From the NCBI GenBank assembly GCA_902492235.1, contig CABUKS010000043.1, positions 1 to 8,642 on the forward strand: 8,642 bases of DNA, read 5' to 3'. The notes under the pieces were generated by a model. That model saw nothing but the letters and a program-made list of their open reading frames with translations. It was not told the DNA's origin and made no database searches. Below, piece after piece: positions 1 through 6,147 of this stretch (positions are counted from its first letter, which is position 1; each line of letters opens with the position of its first letter). This stretch comes from an uncultured Collinsella sp. GTDB taxonomy: Bacteria > Actinomycetota > Coriobacteriia > Coriobacteriales > Coriobacteriaceae. Position numbers and translations under genes: made by a program.

Positions 1-47
1 AAGCGGTCGGCGGGGCCATTGTGGCTCTTGACAGCGGATTGGGTCAT
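1..47 (-). CDS. Possible 5' end of a gene leaving the window
   Basis: An ATG at 47-45 on the minus strand opens a frame of 15 complete codons, MTQSAVKSHNGPADR, that stays open to the window edge. It would be the next gene after the GntR regulator in the same direction. No clear AGGAGG-like ribosome binding site precedes it, and it sits just after a long palindrome (58-152), so the start is uncertain. Too short to assign to a family. Confidence 0.25.
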   Translation of the reverse strand, partial: MTQSAVKSHNGPADR

Positions 48-57
48 ATGAGCGAAG

Positions 58-152
58 GCCCGCCAGAGCGAGCAAGGTGCCTTGAAACGAGGCGGCATTG
101 ACCTTCTGGTCATGCCGCCGAAGTTGAAAGGCAGATTGCCGCCCTGGCGGGC
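58..152. repeat. Nested long inverted repeat downstream of the GntR gene
   Basis: The outer arms are GCCCGCCAG (58-66) and CTGGCGGGC (144-152), a perfect 9-bp pair, continued by weaker pairing such as GCAAGGTGCC against GGCAGATTGC. An inner pair, GGCGGCATTGACC (91-103) with GGTCATGCCGCC (108-119), matches except for one bulged base. The stretches between contain TTGAAA twice in direct orientation. The whole could fold as one long RNA hairpin between the regulator gene and a possible next gene. It may be a palindromic mobile repeat, a transcription barrier or a structured leader; the sequence does not decide. Confidence 0.5.
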
Positions 153-167
153 TTGCAGCGTCGAGCC

Positions 168-195
168 GTTACGCGGTTTGGTAAAACCGCGTAAC
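168..195 (-). terminator. Perfect 12-bp stem-loop abutting the GntR stop codon
   Basis: GTTACGCGGTTT (168-179) and AAACCGCGTAAC (184-195) are perfect inverted complements with a 4-nt loop. On the minus strand the stem begins on the base after the TAA stop of the regulator gene (198-196). No run of T follows it, so it is not a classical intrinsic terminator. It could protect the mRNA 3' end or act as a Rho-assisted stop. It is followed at once by the longer palindrome at 58-152. Confidence 0.45.
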
Positions 196-915
196 TTACA
201 TGACCATAACGTAGCGGCTACCCACGTAGTACTGCTTACCCATCAGGACCGGCTCGCAATTGGGACCGGTAAAGCTGGCACGCAGGTTGAGCAGGGGATC
301 GTGCGGAGCAATACCCAACTCGGCCGCCTGCTCGGTATTGGCACGAACGGCCTCGACCGTGCGGTAGCCAACCGAGACAATCGGCGTTCCGCCAACACGC
401 TCGACCTCGGCAAAAATCGACTTGTCCTCAAGATCGGCCGTCAACAGCTCACGGTAGGCGTCAAACGGCACAAAGATGTTCTCCTCAAAGATGGGCTCGC
501 CGTCGGCTGTACGCACGCGCTTAATATGCAGCAGCAGCGCGTCCTTCTGCAGGCCAAAGAACTCCATCTCGTTTTGACGTGCCGGCACAATCTGGCGATC
601 GACCACATGTGCGCCCGCCTTCATGCCATTATCGGCACACAGCGCGGTAAACGTCTGCAGCGTCGAAGCGTGGAACTGGCGGTTGATGTGCGGCGTGGAG
701 ACAAAGGTGCCACGGCCCTGCTGCTTAACCAGGTAGCCATCGGAGCACAGCTCCTCGACGGCGCGGCGCACCGTAATGCGGCTCACGTCGTACTGCTCGG
801 CTAGCTCAAGCTCGGACGGAATACGCTCCTTGGGTGCATAAACACCTTTCTCGATCGCATCCTTGATTTCGTCGTAAATCTGCTGGTAAAGCGGTGCATT
901 TTTGGGTGCAGGCAT
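196..915 (-). CDS. GntR-family transcriptional regulator, HutC/UTRA subfamily
   Basis: A 239-residue cytoplasmic DNA-binding repressor, the usual length for the family. Residues about 7-75 form the GntR winged helix-turn-helix, with the family pattern PLYQQIYDEIKDAIEKG, then IPSELELAEQYDVSRITVRR in the recognition region and GRGTFV in the wing. Residues about 93-232 are the UTRA ligand-binding domain, including the D(A/E)xPIFEE-like segment near 138-145. UTRA regulators commonly sense sugar phosphates, and FrlR of fructoselysine operons belongs to this group. The ATG at 915 is preceded only by a weak AAGAG-like site. A palindrome, ACGTATATAACGT, lies 38 bp upstream and recurs at the PTS and EamA promoters, so I infer that it controls itself and those units. 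The family call is firm; the effector is not known. Confidence 0.93.
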   Translation of the reverse strand: MPAPKNAPLYQQIYDEIKDAIEKGVYAPKERIPSELELAEQYDVSRITVRRAVEELCSDGYLVKQQGRGTFVSTPHINRQFHASTLQTFTALCADNGMKAGAHVVDRQIVPARQNEMEFFGLQKDALLLHIKRVRTADGEPIFEENIFVPFDAYRELLTADLEDKSIFAEVERVGGTPIVSVGYRTVEAVRANTEQAAELGIAPHDPLLNLRASFTGPNCEPVLMGKQYYVGSRYVMVM

Positions 916-952
916 ATCTAATCACTCTTATCGAAATATCGAAATAACTAAT

Positions 953-965
953 ACGTATATAACGT
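953..965. promoter_or_regulatory. Probable GntR operator in front of the regulator gene
   Basis: ACGTATATAACGT consists of two ACGT half-sites five bases apart, in an A/T-rich promoter region upstream of the GntR gene. It matches 11 of 13 bases to the site at the PTS promoter (ACGTATAAGACGT on the minus strand) and 11 of 13 to the EamA site (ACGACTATAACGT on the minus strand). A short tandem ATCGAAAT repeat (932-947) lies between it and the start codon. The -10 and -35 boxes could not be placed with confidence. Confidence 0.65.
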
Positions 966-1007
966 CTAGTTTCATATTACCTCATAATGATAAAACGATA
1001 CACCCTC

Positions 1008-1051
1008 CCTACCAAAAAGCGACAGCTTCATTTTGGTAGGTTTTATCTGGG
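1008..1051. repeat. Copy 1 of a 44-bp hairpin repeat
   Basis: This 44-bp stretch matches 3144-3187 at 40 of 44 positions. It contains CCTACCAAAA (1008-1017) and TTTTGGTAGG (1031-1040), a perfect 10-bp inverted repeat with a 13-nt loop, followed by the conserved TTTTATCTGGG. It lies between the yitT-like gene and the GntR gene. Both copies are in the same orientation and in the same type of place, downstream of one minus-strand gene and upstream of the next. It is a dispersed intergenic repeat of the REP type, as commonly seen in Collinsella. Confidence 0.75.
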
Positions 1052-1053
1052 CA

Positions 1054-1098
1054 AACGAGAGCCTCTCGAAAGCAACGGGGCTTTCGGGGGGGCTCGTT
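1054..1098 (-). terminator. Two-part stem-loop after the YitT-family gene
   Basis: The inner stem CGAAAGC (1067-1073) pairs with GCTTTCG (1080-1086), and the outer AACGAG (1054-1059) pairs with CTCGTT (1093-1098). On the minus strand it starts about 38 bases after the stop of the YitT-family gene, and it runs directly into the 44-bp repeat. Only a TTT follows the stem, so termination here would be weak or factor-assisted. Confidence 0.4.
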
Positions 1099-1135
1099 CG
1101 GATGGGTTGCGCAGGACCGGCAAAATGCCAATACC

Positions 1136-2143
1136 CTACTTGCCGTCGTCCTGCTGCAGGCTGTCCTGTTCGCTGAGGCGCGCCTGCCTGCTGGCCATGC
1201 GTGCGGGCTTGTCGGGATCGGGAACGGCCGTGGGCATGGGCTCGTCGACATGACCACCCCACCAGCCGCCCACAAAGTTGAGCGTGTGGAACACGTTGAT
1301 CACGGCGCCGGGATCAACGTCGCACACCAGCTTGATAATGTCCTGACTTTCGTAGGTCGAGACAACGGTGTTCAGCAGGTACATCTTTTCGCGGCTATAT
1401 CCGCCGACGACCTCGGCGCAGCTAATGCCGTGCTGAAAATGGTTTACGTAGGCAGTCATGACCTCGTCTGCCTTACGCGTCGTGATCTGCAGCGTCACGC
1501 GATCGTAGCGACGATAGAAACTGTCGATGGTCTTGGTCGAAATAAACTGGAACACGATGGAATACGCCGCCTTGTCCCAGCCAAACATAAAGCCGAAGAT
1601 CGCCAGGATAAAGCAGTTGAAACCAAAGATGACGCCCCAGATGGTCTTGCCCGTGTGGTTGGAGACCCACAGCGCGATAAAGTCGGTGCCGCCGGTGGAT
1701 GCGCCGGATTTAAGTGCGATGGCAGCGCCCAGACCCGAGACCACGCCGCCAAAAATGATGAGCATGATCTTGTCGCCCAAAAATGGAGCGAAGTGAAAGA
1801 CGTTGAGAAACAGCGACGAGAGCACGACCTGCATCATCGAGAAGATGACGAAGCGCTTGCTGATGCCGCTCCAGCATAGGAGCGCCACGGGGATGTTGAG
1901 CGCGAGCATACCGAGCGAGATGTCGATGTGAACGCCGCCCAGCGAGGTAACGCGATCGAGCAGAACCGCAACGCCGGTGAGGCCGCTCGGAAGCAAGTCG
2001 GCGGGCTGAATGAACGCCTGGATCAGGAATGTCTGGAGAACGGCGGAAATCGTGACCGCCACGGCAGTAATAGCGCGGCGGACGATGGTGAGGCGGCCAA
2101 GTACGAGCACTCGGTCCGTGAGCTGATCGATGGCGTTCGCCAC
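1136..2143 (-). CDS. YitT-family integral membrane protein with C-terminal DUF2179 domain
   Basis: A 335-residue protein. The N-terminal half (about 20-200) holds roughly five to six hydrophobic segments typical of the YitT membrane domain, including the diagnostic SGASTGGTDFIA at 147-158. Residues about 215-290 are soluble and match the DUF2179 region that normally follows it. The last 38 residues are hydrophilic and charged, and look variable. The start is a GTG at 2143-2141 with AAAGGAG five bases upstream, much better than any internal ATG. The biological role of YitT proteins is not established. It is preceded by its own promoter region and a palindromic element and followed by stem-loops, so it is probably transcribed alone. 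I see no operator of the GntR type here, and no link to the sugar operon beyond proximity. Confidence 0.9.
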   Translation of the reverse strand: MANAIDQLTDRVLVLGRLTIVRRAITAVAVTISAVLQTFLIQAFIQPADLLPSGLTGVAVLLDRVTSLGGVHIDISLGMLALNIPVALLCWSGISKRFVIFSMMQVVLSSLFLNVFHFAPFLGDKIMLIIFGGVVSGLGAAIALKSGASTGGTDFIALWVSNHTGKTIWGVIFGFNCFILAIFGFMFGWDKAAYSIVFQFISTKTIDSFYRRYDRVTLQITTRKADEVMTAYVNHFQHGISCAEVVGGYSREKMYLLNTVVSTYESQDIIKLVCDVDPGAVINVFHTLNFVGGWWGGHVDEPMPTAVPDPDKPARMASRQARLSEQDSLQQDDGK

Positions 2144-2188
2144 GCAGGCTCCTTTCGAAGGCAGATGTAGTTGTGGGGTATGTCCGCG

Positions 2189-2220
2189 ATTGTAGCATGG
2201 AGCGTGCGGGGGCGCTTCAA
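2189..2220 (-). promoter_or_regulatory. Probable promoter of the YitT-family gene
   Basis: On the minus strand TGCTACAAT (2197-2189) is an extended -10 element (TG, one base, then TACAAT). A TTGAAG (2220-2215) lies upstream, but the 20-bp spacer is too long for a good -35, so the extended -10 probably carries the promoter. The predicted transcript would begin about 40 bases before the GTG start. Confidence 0.45.
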
Positions 2221-2282
2221 TTCACCCTCTCTCGACAACCAAAGCGGGACCAACAACCCGCACGACCAAAGGCCCAAATTAC

Positions 2283-2401
2283 AAGTGAGTAGACTTTACG
2301 CGACCTGCAGAGCACACCCAAAACCGCCACCCCTGTGACCTGCGGTTTTACTAGAGCAGATGCGCTTTGTGCTCGTCCTGCACCAAAAAGTCTACTCACT
2401 T
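2283..2401. mobile_element. MITE-like palindromic element with 15-bp terminal inverted repeats
   Basis: The ends AAGTGAGTAGACTTT (2283-2297) and AAAGTCTACTCACTT (2387-2401) are perfect 15-bp inverted repeats bounding 119 bp. Inside are two further matched pairs, GAGCACA/TGTGCTC (2310-2316, 2368-2374) and AAAACCGC/GCGGTTTT (2320-2327, 2342-2349), so the element can fold along most of its length. It holds no reading frame of note and lies in the 355-bp gap between the HAD gene and the YitT-family gene. An 18-of-21 match to one end lies alone at 3264-3284. No clear target duplication is visible; the flanks are only A/T-rich (ATTAC on the left, AAT on the right). It may be a non-autonomous transposon relic or a structured RNA element. 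Confidence 0.6.
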
Positions 2402-2447
2402 AATCCGAATCGAAGCCAAACGGATCCAAATAGATGACAAATTAAGC

Positions 2448-2495
2448 CAATCCGCAGCAAAAGACGCGTGAATCAGTGCTTCTCGCGGCGGATTG
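2448..2495 (-). terminator. Weak stem-loop after the HAD gene
   Basis: CAATCCGC (2448-2455) and GCGGATTG (2488-2495) are perfect 8-bp inverted complements around a 32-nt loop that itself has partial dyad symmetry (GCGTGAA with TTCTCGC). On the minus strand it begins four bases after the HAD stop codon. TTAATTTG follows at a short distance. It could serve as a transcript end, but it is not a textbook terminator. Confidence 0.35.
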
Positions 2496-2498
2496 ACA

Positions 2499-3128
2499 CT
2501 ACAAAGCGGCCAAAATGTCGGTCAGATTATCAATAACGGCATCGGCTCGCGATTGATCGAGGTTGACACCCTCGTGCGGACGCAGCGCCAGGACGCGGGC
2601 GCCGGAGCGCTTACCAGCCTCGATGCCCAAAGGCGAATCCTCGATAACCAGGCACTCGGCAGGCTCCACCCCCAGCGCCTCCATGGCATGCAAGTAGATC
2701 TCGGGGTCGGGCTTAAACGCACTGCACTCGTGACCGCTGATGGTGTAGTCCAGCACGTCGGCGATACCGGCAATCTCCACCAGCTCGTCGATCAGCTCGC
2801 GATAGGACGAGCTCGCGATGGCGCACTTCACGCCGCGCTCATGTAGCTCACGCATCACCGGTTCCGTCTGCTCGTTGAGCAGCTCGGCATACGGAACGGG
2901 GTGGTCCGGGCTATAGACCTGCTTGTACTCCACGCGCAGACGCTCGCGCAGCTCAATATCGTCGGGCACCAGCGCCTCCCAAATGGCGGGCTCGTTAGAC
3001 CCCGAAAGATCGGGGATCTCGTCAAAGTGGAACCCCTTCTCTTCCATAAACGCCACGCGGCGACGGTTGTAGAACCACTCGGTATCGACCAGCACGCCGT
3101 CCATGTCAAACAGCACTGCCTTGATCAT
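2499..3128 (-). CDS. HAD-superfamily phosphatase/phosphomutase-like hydrolase
   Basis: A 209-residue cytoplasmic enzyme of the beta-phosphoglucomutase-like HAD group (subfamily I, alpha-helical cap). All four motifs are present: DMDGV with nucleophile D8 and acid/base D10, S106 in IASSS, K139 in FKPDPE, and E163-D164 in VIEDSPLGIEAG. The cap occupies about residues 15-85. Such enzymes dephosphorylate sugar phosphates or interconvert hexose phosphates; the substrate cannot be read from sequence. The ATG at 3128 has GGGAGGAG six bases upstream, whereas the ATG at 3134 sits directly on that site, and longer in-frame extensions run through a repeat and a terminator. It lies after the terminator of the PTS-SIS operon, so it is a separate unit, though read-through or functional linkage to sugar phosphate handling is possible. 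Confidence 0.9.
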   Translation of the reverse strand: MIKAVLFDMDGVLVDTEWFYNRRRVAFMEEKGFHFDEIPDLSGSNEPAIWEALVPDDIELRERLRVEYKQVYSPDHPVPYAELLNEQTEPVMRELHERGVKCAIASSSYRELIDELVEIAGIADVLDYTISGHECSAFKPDPEIYLHAMEALGVEPAECLVIEDSPLGIEAGKRSGARVLALRPHEGVNLDQSRADAVIDNLTDILAAL

Positions 3129-3143
3129 ACGCATCTCCTCCCA

Positions 3144-3187
3144 CCTGCCAAAAAGGGACAGGTTTATTTTGGTAGGTTTTATCTGGG
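3144..3187. repeat. Copy 2 of the 44-bp hairpin repeat
   Basis: It matches 1008-1051 at 40 of 44 positions. The stem is CCTGCCAAAA (3144-3153) with TTTTGGTAGG (3167-3176), one mismatch, and the loop carries GGGACAGG (minus strand CCTGTCCC). One arm ends just before the ribosome binding site of the HAD gene, so in the transcript the hairpin would stand immediately 5' of the initiation region and could affect translation. Confidence 0.75.
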
Positions 3188-3221
3188 ATTTGCGACGCGA
3201 CAGACACGCCCTCCCCAGAGC

Positions 3222-3253
3222 AAAAAAGGGGACGGGGCGCAAACCCCATCCCC
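3222..3253 (-). terminator. Strong intrinsic terminator of the PTS-SIS operon
   Basis: On the minus strand GGGGATGGGG (3253-3244) pairs with CCCCGTCCCC (3237-3228) across a 6-nt loop, with one G-U wobble, and is followed at once by TTTTTT (3227-3222). It lies 34 bases after the SIS-domain gene stop and separates that operon from the HAD gene. This is the clearest Rho-independent terminator in the window. Confidence 0.88.
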
Positions 3254-3263
3254 TCTCAATCAA

Positions 3264-3284
3264 CCCGTAAGGTCTACTTACTTG
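3264..3284 (-). repeat. Solo copy of a MITE-like element end
   Basis: Read on the minus strand, this segment matches the outer left end of the element at 2282-2302 at 18 of 21 positions, including the shared AGTAGAC core. It starts three bases after the SIS gene stop codon. No partner arm is seen nearby, so it is either a decayed remnant or an independent use of the same motif. Confidence 0.5.
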
Positions 3285-3287
3285 TGA

Positions 3288-4271
3288 TTAGTAGGAAAGC
3301 TTCCACATGTAGCGACGCATGGTCAGCGGGTGCTGACGGGCCTCGGCAATCTGGTTGCCGTACTCACGCATAACGGCGAGGTGCAGCAGCGGGTTGAAGT
3401 AGGTGATGACGCTCGCGGGCACGGCGTCAGCCAGGCCGTAGTCCTTGGAGTCGATCAGAGCGACCTTGGCGCCCATGCGCTCAAGGAAGGTGAGGGCGCG
3501 GGCGTCCATCGGACGGGTGGCGCCATCGGACATGAAGAAGACGTAGGGCTTACCCTCGGTGGAAACCTCGAACGGGCCGTGGAAGTACTCGCCGGTGTTG
3601 TAGGCGGCGGCGTCGATCCACTGCATCTCGGTGAACAGGAAGGCGGCGTGAGAATAAGCCATCTTCTCGGAGGCACCGGAAGCCATGAAGTAGATCATCT
3701 TGTCGTCCTTGAAGTCCTCGGCGAACTTCTTGGCGAGCTTCTTGCAGTGCTGAGCGGCGTTCTCGCAGAGATCGAAGATGTTGGTGAGGCCGGTGATCAT
3801 GTCCTCGTAGTGGTCATAGCCCTCGGTCTGCTGAAGGATCTCGACAGCAAGAGCGATGGCATAGCCGGGCTTCTCGCACTTGGCAGCGTAGTTGGCGTGG
3901 AAGCCGTGAACGATGACGTGGTCGGCGTCGACGGTCAGAGCGGAGCCAGCCTTGTTGGTGAGGGAGACGACCGGGCAGTTGTGCTTCTTGGCGGTCTTGT
4001 TGGCCTCGACGGTCTCGGGCGTGGAGCCACCGAGGGAGCAGGTGATCACGAAGGTGTGCTCGTTGACCCAGGAAGGCGTATCGTAGTTGAACTCGTTAGC
4101 GGTGAAGATCTGAACGTTCAGCTTGTCCGTGTTGTTGGCCAGGAAGTACTTGGCGGGGTAAAGGTCGGACATGGAGGCACCGCAGCCGACGAAGGCGACG
4201 CTGTGGATCTCGTGGTTGGACAGGACGTCAGCGACGATCTGCTTAGGGAGGTTAAGGTCGATCTCGTACAT
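3288..4271 (-). CDS. Double-SIS-domain sugar phosphate protein, FrlB/GfrF-like deglycase candidate
   Basis: A 327-residue cytoplasmic protein with two SIS folds, about residues 20-150 (FVGCGAS at 28-34, SLGGSTPET at 79-87) and 190-320 (MASGASE at 196-202). GEYFHGPFE at 227-235 corresponds to the E-x-x-HGP active-site segment of SIS isomerases and deglycases, and the C-terminus RRYMWKLSY resembles the RRYY...EY end of fructoselysine-6-phosphate deglycase. In length and layout it fits FrlB/GfrE/GfrF better than GlmS, because no glutaminase domain is present. As last gene after a mannose-type PTS it would act on the imported 6-phosphate, for example splitting an Amadori compound into hexose 6-phosphate and amine. 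A general sugar-phosphate isomerase is the main alternative. The ATG at 4271 follows AAAGGA by nine bases; the ATG at 4280 abuts that site. A strong terminator follows. Confidence 0.85.
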   Translation of the reverse strand: MYEIDLNLPKQIVADVLSNHEIHSVAFVGCGASMSDLYPAKYFLANNTDKLNVQIFTANEFNYDTPSWVNEHTFVITCSLGGSTPETVEANKTAKKHNCPVVSLTNKAGSALTVDADHVIVHGFHANYAAKCEKPGYAIALAVEILQQTEGYDHYEDMITGLTNIFDLCENAAQHCKKLAKKFAEDFKDDKMIYFMASGASEKMAYSHAAFLFTEMQWIDAAAYNTGEYFHGPFEVSTEGKPYVFFMSDGATRPMDARALTFLERMGAKVALIDSKDYGLADAVPASVITYFNPLLHLAVMREYGNQIAEARQHPLTMRRYMWKLSY

Positions 4272-4336
4272 CTGACACATTCCTTTCAATTTTTGCGGCG
4301 CCACATTGCCGGGCGCTCGCAGGGTTACCGTGATTT

Positions 4337-4354
4337 GGACCGAGTCGCCGGTCC
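4337..4354 (-). other. 6-bp stem-loop in the SIS gene leader
   Basis: GGACCG (4337-4342) and CGGTCC (4349-4354) form a perfect 6-bp stem with a 6-nt loop. It is the last of three stem-loops met by a transcript running from EIID to the SIS gene. Confidence 0.4.
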
Positions 4355-4361
4355 GTTGAGG

Positions 4362-4392
4362 ATGTGTCAAAGGAACTGTCCCTTTGACACAT
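4362..4392 (-). repeat. Perfect 12-bp hairpin with CTGTCC loop before the SIS gene
   Basis: ATGTGTCAAAGG (4362-4373) and CCTTTGACACAT (4381-4392) are perfect complements around a 7-nt loop AACTGTC. The loop and the adjoining CC give ACTGTCC, which recurs in other intergenic repeats of this window (8513-8524, and in related form near 3155 and 8498). It lies between EIID and the SIS gene. The arm TGACACAT (minus strand 4369-4362) is also complementary to ATGTGTCA at 4280-4273, directly between the ribosome binding site and start of the SIS gene, which would allow alternative pairing. Confidence 0.7.
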
Positions 4393-4404
4393 TTAGGGAT
4401 GGAA

Positions 4405-4435
4405 GCCTGCCTGGGGTATGGGATGCCAGGCAGGC
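4405..4435 (-). terminator. GC-rich 10-bp stem-loop after EIID
   Basis: GCCTGCCTGG (4405-4414) and CCAGGCAGGC (4426-4435) are perfect complements with an 11-nt loop. On the minus strand it starts 34 bases after the EIID stop. No T-run follows, so it is more likely an mRNA-stabilising or attenuating hairpin that lowers SIS expression relative to the PTS genes than a complete terminator. Confidence 0.5.
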
Positions 4436-4469
4436 CCCCGGGGGAAAGCGGTTAGACGCTTGGTCGCGA

Positions 4470-5303
4470 CTAGGCCAGGATGCCGGCCGCGGAGAGGGCG
4501 ATGCCGCCCACGATGGCGATCACGAGAAGCCAACCGGTGTTGACGTTCTTCTTGATGAGCCAGTACATAAGGCCGGTGAGGCCGAGGGAGATCATCTGGG
4601 GCATCATGCCGTCCAGGATGTCCTGGATCACGACGGTGCCGTCAGCGAACTGCAGCGGGGTGGTGGCGCCGATCAGCGTGGCGATCATGCCGCCCACGGA
4701 CATAAGACCCACGATGCCGCAGACATACATGAGCTTCTCCATGAGGTCGCCGCCCTGAAGCTTGCTCAGGTACTCGTGGCCGCCCTGATATCCCATCTTG
4801 GCTGCGAACCAAGTGATCAGCACGGAGGGGACGATGGAGATGAGAAGGGCCAGGATCGGGCCCATGATGGAGCCCTGCTGAGCCAGCTGAACGCCCAAGC
4901 CAAAGGCGATAACGCGGATGGTGCCCTGGAAGAAGGAGTCACCGATGCCGGAAAGCGGGCCCATAAGGGAAGTCTTGACCGCGTTGATCGAATCGGGGTC
5001 GAAGTTCTCGGGATCCTTGGCGTACTCCTCCTCCATGGAGGCGGCGAGGCCCAGGATGAAAGCGCTCGTCTGCGGGGTGCAGTTGTAGAACGCCATGTGA
5101 CGGTGGTAAGCCTCTTTCTTAGCAGCAAGCTGCTTGGGGTCGGACTCGTCCGGATAGAGGCGATCGAGCGTGGGAACCATACCGTAGAGGAAGCCCATGT
5201 TCATCTGACGCTCGTAGTTCCAAGAGGCCTGGATGGCCCAGGAGCGCCAGAAGAACTGGCTGACCTTCTTGTTCAGGGACACGTCCTTGGTTGCGGTTGC
5301 CAT
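4470..5303 (-). CDS. PTS system mannose/fructose/sorbose family EIID subunit
   Basis: A 277-residue membrane subunit, the normal family length. The N-terminal half is the amphipathic cytoplasmic part, with the signature SWNYERQMNMGFLY (27-40) and KTSLMGPLSGIGDSFF (110-125). The C-terminal half has hydrophobic spans near 128-170, 190-215 and 235-277. EIID forms the transmembrane channel together with EIIC. The ATG at 5303 is chosen because AAGGAGGA lies seven bases upstream; upstream in-frame codons overlap EIIC. The ribosome binding site overlaps the EIIC stop codon (TAAGGAGG), with 13 bases between the genes, so the two are translationally close. EIID subunits are found only in mannose-type PTS, which fixes the class. 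The sugar cannot be read from this subunit. Confidence 0.95.
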   Translation of the reverse strand: MATATKDVSLNKKVSQFFWRSWAIQASWNYERQMNMGFLYGMVPTLDRLYPDESDPKQLAAKKEAYHRHMAFYNCTPQTSAFILGLAASMEEEYAKDPENFDPDSINAVKTSLMGPLSGIGDSFFQGTIRVIAFGLGVQLAQQGSIMGPILALLISIVPSVLITWFAAKMGYQGGHEYLSKLQGGDLMEKLMYVCGIVGLMSVGGMIATLIGATTPLQFADGTVVIQDILDGMMPQMISLGLTGLMYWLIKKNVNTGWLLVIAIVGGIALSAAGILA

Positions 5304-5316
5304 AGTGTGTTCCTCC

Positions 5317-6111
5317 TTAGTCTTCGTCGTCTTCGAGCGGATCGTAGTCGGAATCGACACCGGCGGCTGCATGGGAACCGTTGAACTTGAAGCCCATGAA
5401 GACGACAGCCAGGCACACACCGATCAGAGCGACCGCGATGACGGACAGTTTGAGGTAAGCGGCGAGCAGGAAACCGATGAACAGGAACGGAGTCATACCC
5501 TTCTTGATCATCATGGTGAGCAGCAGGGCCAAGCCGTAGGCGGTCATGATCTTGGTCGAAACGTTAAGACCAGTGGACAGCCACTCGGGAACCATGTTGA
5601 CGATGGCCTGAACCAGGTCGGTGCCAACAAAGACGGCGAGGAAGATCGGCAGGAAGTACATGATGGCGTACAAACCGGAGCCGGCGCAGATGTGCATACG
5701 GTAGGCGGTCTTGAACTTTCCGTTATCAATCGCGTTATCTGCCACATGGGTGAGGACGGCGATGATGGAACGGAACACGATGCCGAGGAGCTGACCCAGG
5801 ACGGCGACCGGGATGGCGATCGTCATGGCGGTCTCGGCGGAAGCATCGGTCAGGCACGCAAAGGCAGCGGCCACGATGCCGCCCAGGACCATATCAGGCG
5901 GAACGGCGGCGCCGACCTGCACCAGGCCCATGGACACGAGCTCGACGGCGGCACCGACGGCAAGACCGGTGGGCACATCGCCCAGCAGCAGACCGACGAG
6001 CGTAGCGCCAACGAGGGGCTGCTCGAAGTTAAGACGACCGAGCAGGCGGGAGTCCCACATGCAGAACACGCCGACGAGGCCGACGAGCACCGCACTGATG
6101 AACGTATTCAT
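5317..6111 (-). CDS. PTS system mannose/fructose/sorbose family EIIC subunit
   Basis: A 264-residue polytopic membrane protein. It contains the family regions RLNFEQPLVGATLVGLLLGD (26-45) and MGLVQVGAAVPPDM (61-74), and about seven to eight hydrophobic segments up to residue 243. The last 20 residues are an acidic tail rich in D and E after GSHAAAG. EIIC and EIID together move the sugar while EIIB phosphorylates it. The ATG at 6111 has GAAAGGAG six bases upstream. A small stem-loop (CAGGC/GCCTG, 6129-6142) lies in the 36-base gap after the EIIAB gene and overlaps no start signal. Gene order AB-C-D is that of manXYZ. Confidence 0.95.
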   Translation of the reverse strand: MNTFISAVLVGLVGVFCMWDSRLLGRLNFEQPLVGATLVGLLLGDVPTGLAVGAAVELVSMGLVQVGAAVPPDMVLGGIVAAAFACLTDASAETAMTIAIPVAVLGQLLGIVFRSIIAVLTHVADNAIDNGKFKTAYRMHICAGSGLYAIMYFLPIFLAVFVGTDLVQAIVNMVPEWLSTGLNVSTKIMTAYGLALLLTMMIKKGMTPFLFIGFLLAAYLKLSVIAVALIGVCLAVVFMGFKFNGSHAAAGVDSDYDPLEDDED

Positions 6112-6147
6112 ACCCTTCTCCTTTCAGTCAGGCAAAAGCCTGGTTGA

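Noticed and set aside
82..804. A 240-codon plus-strand frame opposite the regulator gene
   Set aside because: It is the antisense of the GntR gene and has no recognisable motif or ribosome binding site.
3129..3263. A 45-residue N-terminal extension of the HAD protein
   Set aside because: It would be read through the 44-bp repeat and start inside the spacer after the operon terminator. The ATG at 3128 has a strong binding site directly before the DxD motif.
3330..5384. A 684-codon open frame on the plus strand
   Set aside because: It lies antisense to the SIS and EIID genes and ends inside EIIC. Its translation is low-complexity and rich in G, V, D and H, as expected from the complement of high-GC codons. 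The minus-strand proteins have clear family motifs.
5233..6147. A 304-codon plus-strand frame opposite EIIC
   Set aside because: It is an antisense shadow. The translation is a run of D, H, G, Q and E without domain features, while EIIC on the other strand is unmistakable.
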